From: DSVZ01 sp037439785
GTDB lineage: Bacteria; Verrucomicrobiota; Verrucomicrobiia; Limisphaerales; J093
Direction of reading: 5' to 3'
NCBI GenBank assembly: GCA_037439785.1
Contig: JBBIVJ010000003.1
Span: forward strand, 1 to 64,000
DNA: 64,000 nucleotides
Position numbers and translations under genes: made by a program. The notes beneath the pieces were generated by a model. That model did not search any database. It saw only the letters and a list, made by a program, of their open reading frames with translations, and was not told the DNA's origin. Positions within the stretch are counted from its first letter, which is position 1. Each line of letters opens with the position of its first letter. Positions 60,900 through 64,000 of the stretch are shown one piece after another.

Positions 60900-61157
60900 T
60901 CAAATCAGCCAGATGTTGTTCTGCTCCCGTTCCCATTTGCGGAGCCAGCGCCGGACCAGCCAGGCAACGCCGATCAGCCCGAAGCCCGCCACGCCCAGAA
61001 TTAGGGCCAGCAGCCAGGCCAGCACCTGAGGGAAAAGCACCAGAACCACGCCGGCCAGCACCAGGCCCCAGCCCGCGCCCCACAGCCCTTTGAGGACGTG
61101 CTCGGCGCCGGACCGCGACTCATCCCAACCCTCCAACCGGTGGTCAAAGGTCTTCAT
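60900..61157 (-). CDS. Small two-helix membrane protein in the stress cluster
   Basis: 85 residues from the ATG at 61157 (MKTFDHRLEGWDESRSG); a longer start would add 15 unrelated residues. Two hydrophobic helices are adjacent (GWGLVLAGVVLVLFPQVL and WLLALILGVAGFGLIGVAWL), followed by a basic amphipathic end. Its position between hsp20 and deg suggests an envelope-stress role, which is inference. Family not recognised. Confidence 0.72.
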   Translation of the reverse strand: MKTFDHRLEGWDESRSGAEHVLKGLWGAGWGLVLAGVVLVLFPQVLAWLLALILGVAGFGLIGVAWLVRRWLRKWEREQNNIWLI

Positions 61158-61222
61158 TGCCCCCTTTGGGCCAAACACGATGCCGGACGCATTTCGAGTC
61201 AAACGATGAGCCCGGACGGGCA

Positions 61223-61254
61223 GGGAGGGAGTGCCGGCTACGGCAGCTCCTCCC
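61223..61254. terminator. Imperfect GC-rich hairpin downstream of hsp20
   Basis: GGGAGGGAGTGCCG pairs with CGGCAGCTCCTCCC with two small bulges around the loop GCTA. It sits 17 bases after the hsp20 stop on the - strand. A T-tract is lacking, so it may attenuate rather than fully end transcription. Confidence 0.4.
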
Positions 61255-61270
61255 TTTCGGGTGCTGGCGC

Positions 61271-61723
61271 TTAGCTGATCTTGACCTCGATCTGCTTCGG
61301 CCGGGCGGATTCGCTCTTGGCCACAAGGACCTTCAGCACCCCGTCCTTGAATTCGGCGCTGACCTGATCCGGATCGGCATCATCCGGCAGCGTGAAGCTC
61401 CGCACAAAGCTGCCATAGGCACGCTCGATGCGGTGATACCGCTTGCCCTTCTCTTCCTTCTCCAGACGACGCTCGCCCCACAGGGTCAACACGCCGTTTT
61501 CCACCGTCACCTTCACGTCCTCCTTCCGCAACTCGGGCAACTCGGCCTTGATGAGGTATTCCTTGTCGTCCTCGATGATGTCCACCAACGGCGCCCATTC
61601 GGAGACCGTGATGGATTCCTGGCCGTCACCGCGTCGCGGCGGAGTCAGGTTGAACAGGTTCAGCAGACGATTTTGCAGTTCTTCCATCTCACGGAACGGA
61701 TTCCAACGAGTCACAGCCGACAT
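61271..61723 (-). CDS. Hsp20/alpha-crystallin small heat-shock protein
   Basis: 150 residues from the ATG at 61723 (MSAVTRWNPFREMEELQNRL). The alpha-crystallin domain contains WAPLVDIIEDDKEYLIKAEL, KVTVENGVLTLWGER, YGSFVRSFTLPDDAD and the C-terminal FKDGVLKVLVAKSE. It is intact and of normal length, unlike its relative at 56868. It is the first gene of the stress cluster. Confidence 0.96.
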   Translation of the reverse strand: MSAVTRWNPFREMEELQNRLLNLFNLTPPRRGDGQESITVSEWAPLVDIIEDDKEYLIKAELPELRKEDVKVTVENGVLTLWGERRLEKEEKGKRYHRIERAYGSFVRSFTLPDDADPDQVSAEFKDGVLKVLVAKSESARPKQIEVKIS

Positions 61724-62039
61724 AGCACATGCACCCTTTCCACGGCGGACCATCTCACTCCAGACGGGCCACCGACTTCCGCCTTGAATCAGCAGCCCAT
61801 CAAGCTGATCTCGCCCGGGCACCCGCCCAAGCGTTCAGCTCGCCCGATTTTACAATCAATCTGTATGCCAACGAAGCAATCTTTCACAACACGCTCATTA
61901 CCAAATTAATGCCAAACTAGCATGATATTTTCAGCGCCAGGATGACTCTGAATCCGCTGCCAGAACCTGTAATTCAGTGTGCATAAATGACGCATACCCT
62001 CGCAAATAGCCATCCCTTTCTCTTCACCACACACACGGT
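61724..62039 (-). promoter_or_regulatory. AT-richer upstream region of the stress cluster
   Basis: These 316 bases contain no gene and are clearly more AT-rich than their surroundings, consistent with a promoter region for hsp20. On the - strand TTGGCATACAGATTGATT (61854-61871) has some likeness to a sigma-54 -24/-12 element, but the -12 part is off consensus. I see no CIRCE-type inverted repeat. Confidence 0.4.
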
Positions 62040-63260
62040 TCAGCTTTGGCTCAAACGTTTCTGGGGAGCCTCGTAAAACAAGGCATGGGCTTGACGGAGG
62101 ATTTCCGGGATGCGGTCCGCGAACGGACTGGCTGCCACCGCCTGTCGTAGGGCGGCCTCGTCAAAGTCGCAGGCCGTCTGGCCGGGGAACCAATGCTCGG
62201 CCTGTCCGAGCAGATTGTAACGCATCCGGGCCCAGTCCACCAAATCCAGCGCCGTGGCGTAGGTCCAAAGGCGGAGGATTTCCAGGACGTTGATCTGGCC
62301 TGGAATCTCGTGGAACTCGGGGAGACCTTCGTGCCAGCGCCGACACCATTCAGGACCGTGCACCCGCTCCAGTTCGGCACGGAGCCGTGTCTCGATGGGG
62401 GCGACAGCAGCGGCGGCCTGGTCGTACCAGGTCAGCGCGGCCACGTGTTCATCGAAATCCGATGGCCGCGCCACGCCGCAGCTCAGCGTGTGTACTTGAG
62501 GCCGGGCCAGGCAGTACAGGTCATTGAACTGCATCGGGCTCAATGGCCGGCAGAGTTCCACCAGCTTGGACGGGGGGCTGTAGAGTTTTCCGCCCTTGTC
62601 GTTGGGGCTGATGATGAACACGCCCATGTCCCGGCGGGTGGCAGCTTCGATGGCGGGCCAGGTCAGGTCGTACACGAAGTACCAGTGGAGATTCACGTAG
62701 TCGAAGCCGCCGCTTTCGATCGCCTGCAGCATGATGGCCGGGGGGGCGTGGGTGGAAAAGCCCACGAACCGGCATCGGCCTTCGCGTTGGAGGCGGCGCG
62801 CTTCCTCGAGACAACCGCCAGGGTGCAGGGACCATTCCAGCAAGAGGGCATTGTTGATGCCGTGCAAGGCCAGCAGGTCCACGTACTCCAACCTGAGGTA
62901 GCTCAGGGACTTCTCGAAGGTGCGGCGAAACTCTGCGGCTTCGGCCGTGGGGGCCACCTTGGTCTGCACGATCACCTGCTCGCGGGGCACGCGGGCGAGC
63001 ACCGGCCCGAGCTGCATCTCGCTGGTGCCGTAACCGCGCGCCGTCTCGATGTGGGGGATGCCCAGCTCGAGCGCCCGGCGGATGCAGGCTTCGAGATTGG
63101 CCTGGTTGTCCGGCGGGATTTCCTCGGCGGCGGCATCCTGCCACTTGTACTGATACCGCATCCCCCCGCAGGAAAAGACCGGCATCTGCAGGCCGGTCTT
63201 GCCAAAGCGGCGGTACCGCATGACGGGTAAAGCGGGAGCGGAGGTCATGGCCTCTGACAT
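62040..63260 (-). CDS. Aldo/keto reductase
   Basis: 406 residues from the ATG at 63260 (others in frame at 63248 and 63221). The AKR barrel is indicated by YRRFGKTGLQMPVFSCGGMR, HIETARGYGTSEMQLGPVL (catalytic Tyr), VIVQTKVAP (Lys) and VDLLALHGINN (His). A long C-terminal extension of about 100 residues contains Trp-rich helices and no Cys cluster. NAD(P)H-dependent; substrate unknown. Confidence 0.9.
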   Translation of the reverse strand: MSEAMTSAPALPVMRYRRFGKTGLQMPVFSCGGMRYQYKWQDAAAEEIPPDNQANLEACIRRALELGIPHIETARGYGTSEMQLGPVLARVPREQVIVQTKVAPTAEAAEFRRTFEKSLSYLRLEYVDLLALHGINNALLLEWSLHPGGCLEEARRLQREGRCRFVGFSTHAPPAIMLQAIESGGFDYVNLHWYFVYDLTWPAIEAATRRDMGVFIISPNDKGGKLYSPPSKLVELCRPLSPMQFNDLYCLARPQVHTLSCGVARPSDFDEHVAALTWYDQAAAAVAPIETRLRAELERVHGPEWCRRWHEGLPEFHEIPGQINVLEILRLWTYATALDLVDWARMRYNLLGQAEHWFPGQTACDFDEAALRQAVAASPFADRIPEILRQAHALFYEAPQKRLSQS

Positions 63261-63359
63261 GGCCGGGAGGGTGACCGAAACGATGAGCGCGGGCAACCGC
63301 GGCCCCAGAGGCAGCGGCCGGGGGTGAACGGGGGCAACAACGACGCACGCCGGCCGGGA

Positions 63360-64000
63360 TCAGGCCAGCTCGGTTTCCCGGCCGCCGGCGACCGCCTTGA
63401 ACAGGGGGGGGCCGTCCGCGGATTCCGGGTATTCGAAGATGCGCCCCTCGTAGTTGCGGATCACCACCCGGTCGTGGTTGTGGCTGAGCACGTACTCGGG
63501 GCTTACGGGCACCTTGCCGCCGCCGCCAGGAGCATCAATCACGTACGTCGGCACGGCATAGCCGGTGGTGTGGCCGCGCAGGGCCTCCATGATTTCCAGC
63601 CCGCGCCGCACGCTGGTCCGCAGGTGGGCCGAGCCGGCGATGAGATCGCACTGGTAAAGGTAGTACGGCCGCACCCGGCACATCAGCAGCTTGTGGAGGT
63701 GGGCCCGCATCACGTCAGGGTCATCGTTGACGTGGCGCAGCAGGACGGACTGGTTACCCAGCGGGATGCCGGCATCCGCCAACCGTTCCAGGGCCTCGCG
63801 CACCTCTAGGGTCAGCTCGCGCGGGTGATTCGAGTGGATGCTGATGAACAGCGGATGAAACCGGCGCAGCATCCGGCACAGTTCCGACGTGATGCGCTGG
63901 GGCAGAAACACCGGAATACGGGTGCCCAGGCGCAGGAACTCGACGTGGGGGATGGCTCGCAGCCGGCTGAGGAGGTTTTCGAGCTTCTCGTCGCTCAAGA
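63360..64000 (-). CDS. KamA-family radical SAM aminomutase, C-terminal part
   Basis: The frame enters from the right edge, so the CxxxCxxC cluster-binding part lies outside the window. Visible are FISIHSNHPRELT, GIPLGNQSVLLRHVNDDPDV, YYLYQCDLIAGSAHLRTSVR, GLEIMEALRGHTTGYAVPTY and VIDAPGGGGKVPVSPEYVL. The last two carry the conserved PLP-binding loop and substrate Asp/Arg region of lysine 2,3-aminomutases and EpmB-like enzymes. Which of these it is cannot be decided from this part. Confidence 0.9.
   Translation of the reverse strand, partial: LSDEKLENLLSRLRAIPHVEFLRLGTRIPVFLPQRITSELCRMLRRFHPLFISIHSNHPRELTLEVREALERLADAGIPLGNQSVLLRHVNDDPDVMRAHLHKLLMCRVRPYYLYQCDLIAGSAHLRTSVRRGLEIMEALRGHTTGYAVPTYVIDAPGGGGKVPVSPEYVLSHNHDRVVIRNYEGRIFEYPESADGPPLFKAVAGGRETELA

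Overview
The window looks like chromosomal DNA of a GC-rich Verrucomicrobiota bacterium (Limisphaerales/Pedosphaera-like). This is inferred from gene content: PEP-CTERM surface proteins, a pseudopilin with an H-X9-DG C-terminus, TAT-exported Gfo/Idh/MocA and DUF362 proteins, DUF1080 and DUF6498 proteins, and a single-chain indolepyruvate ferredoxin oxidoreductase. It has not been confirmed by any marker gene. No rRNA, tRNA or CRISPR array was seen.

Region 1 (1-18.4 kb) is a chromosomal integron. A full-length integron integrase (intI, 16982-18100, + strand) with the IntI-specific insertion diverges from an array of cassettes that are all on the - strand. I find an attI-side core site (16867-16873) and eight attC sites (16454-16546, 13506-13631, 13073-13165, 12691-12788, 9477-9572, 6192-6317, 2761-2886, 576-668). 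They define eight complete cassettes and a ninth that runs off the left edge. Several cassettes are unusually large (2-3.4 kb) and carry two or three genes. Three consecutive cassettes each encode a secreted subtilisin-like (S8) protease followed by a PEP-CTERM-anchored protein, start-stop coupled (ATGA) in two of the three. Another cassette encodes a secreted protein with a caspase/gingipain-like His/Cys pair plus a partner gene. Just outside intI lies a decayed piece of a second integrase (18199-18408). The array is visibly less GC-rich than the rest of the window.

Region 2 (18.4-50.8 kb) is ordinary chromosome. It holds a secreted RraA-like protein, a cytochrome c/beta-barrel fusion, TypA/BipA, a dehydrogenase, an oxidoreductase, a phosphodiesterase, a CusF-SCO1 fusion, a pseudopilin with a clear terminator, a methyltransferase, endonuclease V and a beta-propeller protein. 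These are followed by indolepyruvate ferredoxin oxidoreductase, an NtrC-type sigma-54 activator, FabI, Aat and an isolated NuoA. Next come a PQQ-like propeller/DUF362 pair, a partial complex I operon (a small unknown gene-nuoA-B-C-D), a DUF1573-cytochrome c fusion, a VC0807-type membrane protein and a DUF1080 lipoprotein. A truncated cadherin-like gene fragment ends the region.

Region 3 (50.8-61.7 kb) is a proteostasis cluster on the - strand: small heat-shock protein, membrane protein, Deg/HtrA protease, FtsH-like gene, unknown gene, second small heat-shock protein, Lon and ClpB. The four genes from the FtsH-like gene to lon carry about six apparent single-base indels within about 4 kb. The FtsH-like gene lacks its M41 protease domain, has Lys in place of the Walker B Glu, and runs into a sigma-factor region 4-like tail. 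A RAYT transposase flanked by REP repeats sits between lon and clpB. The window ends with an aldo/keto reductase and the C-terminal part of a lysine 2,3-aminomutase-family protein.
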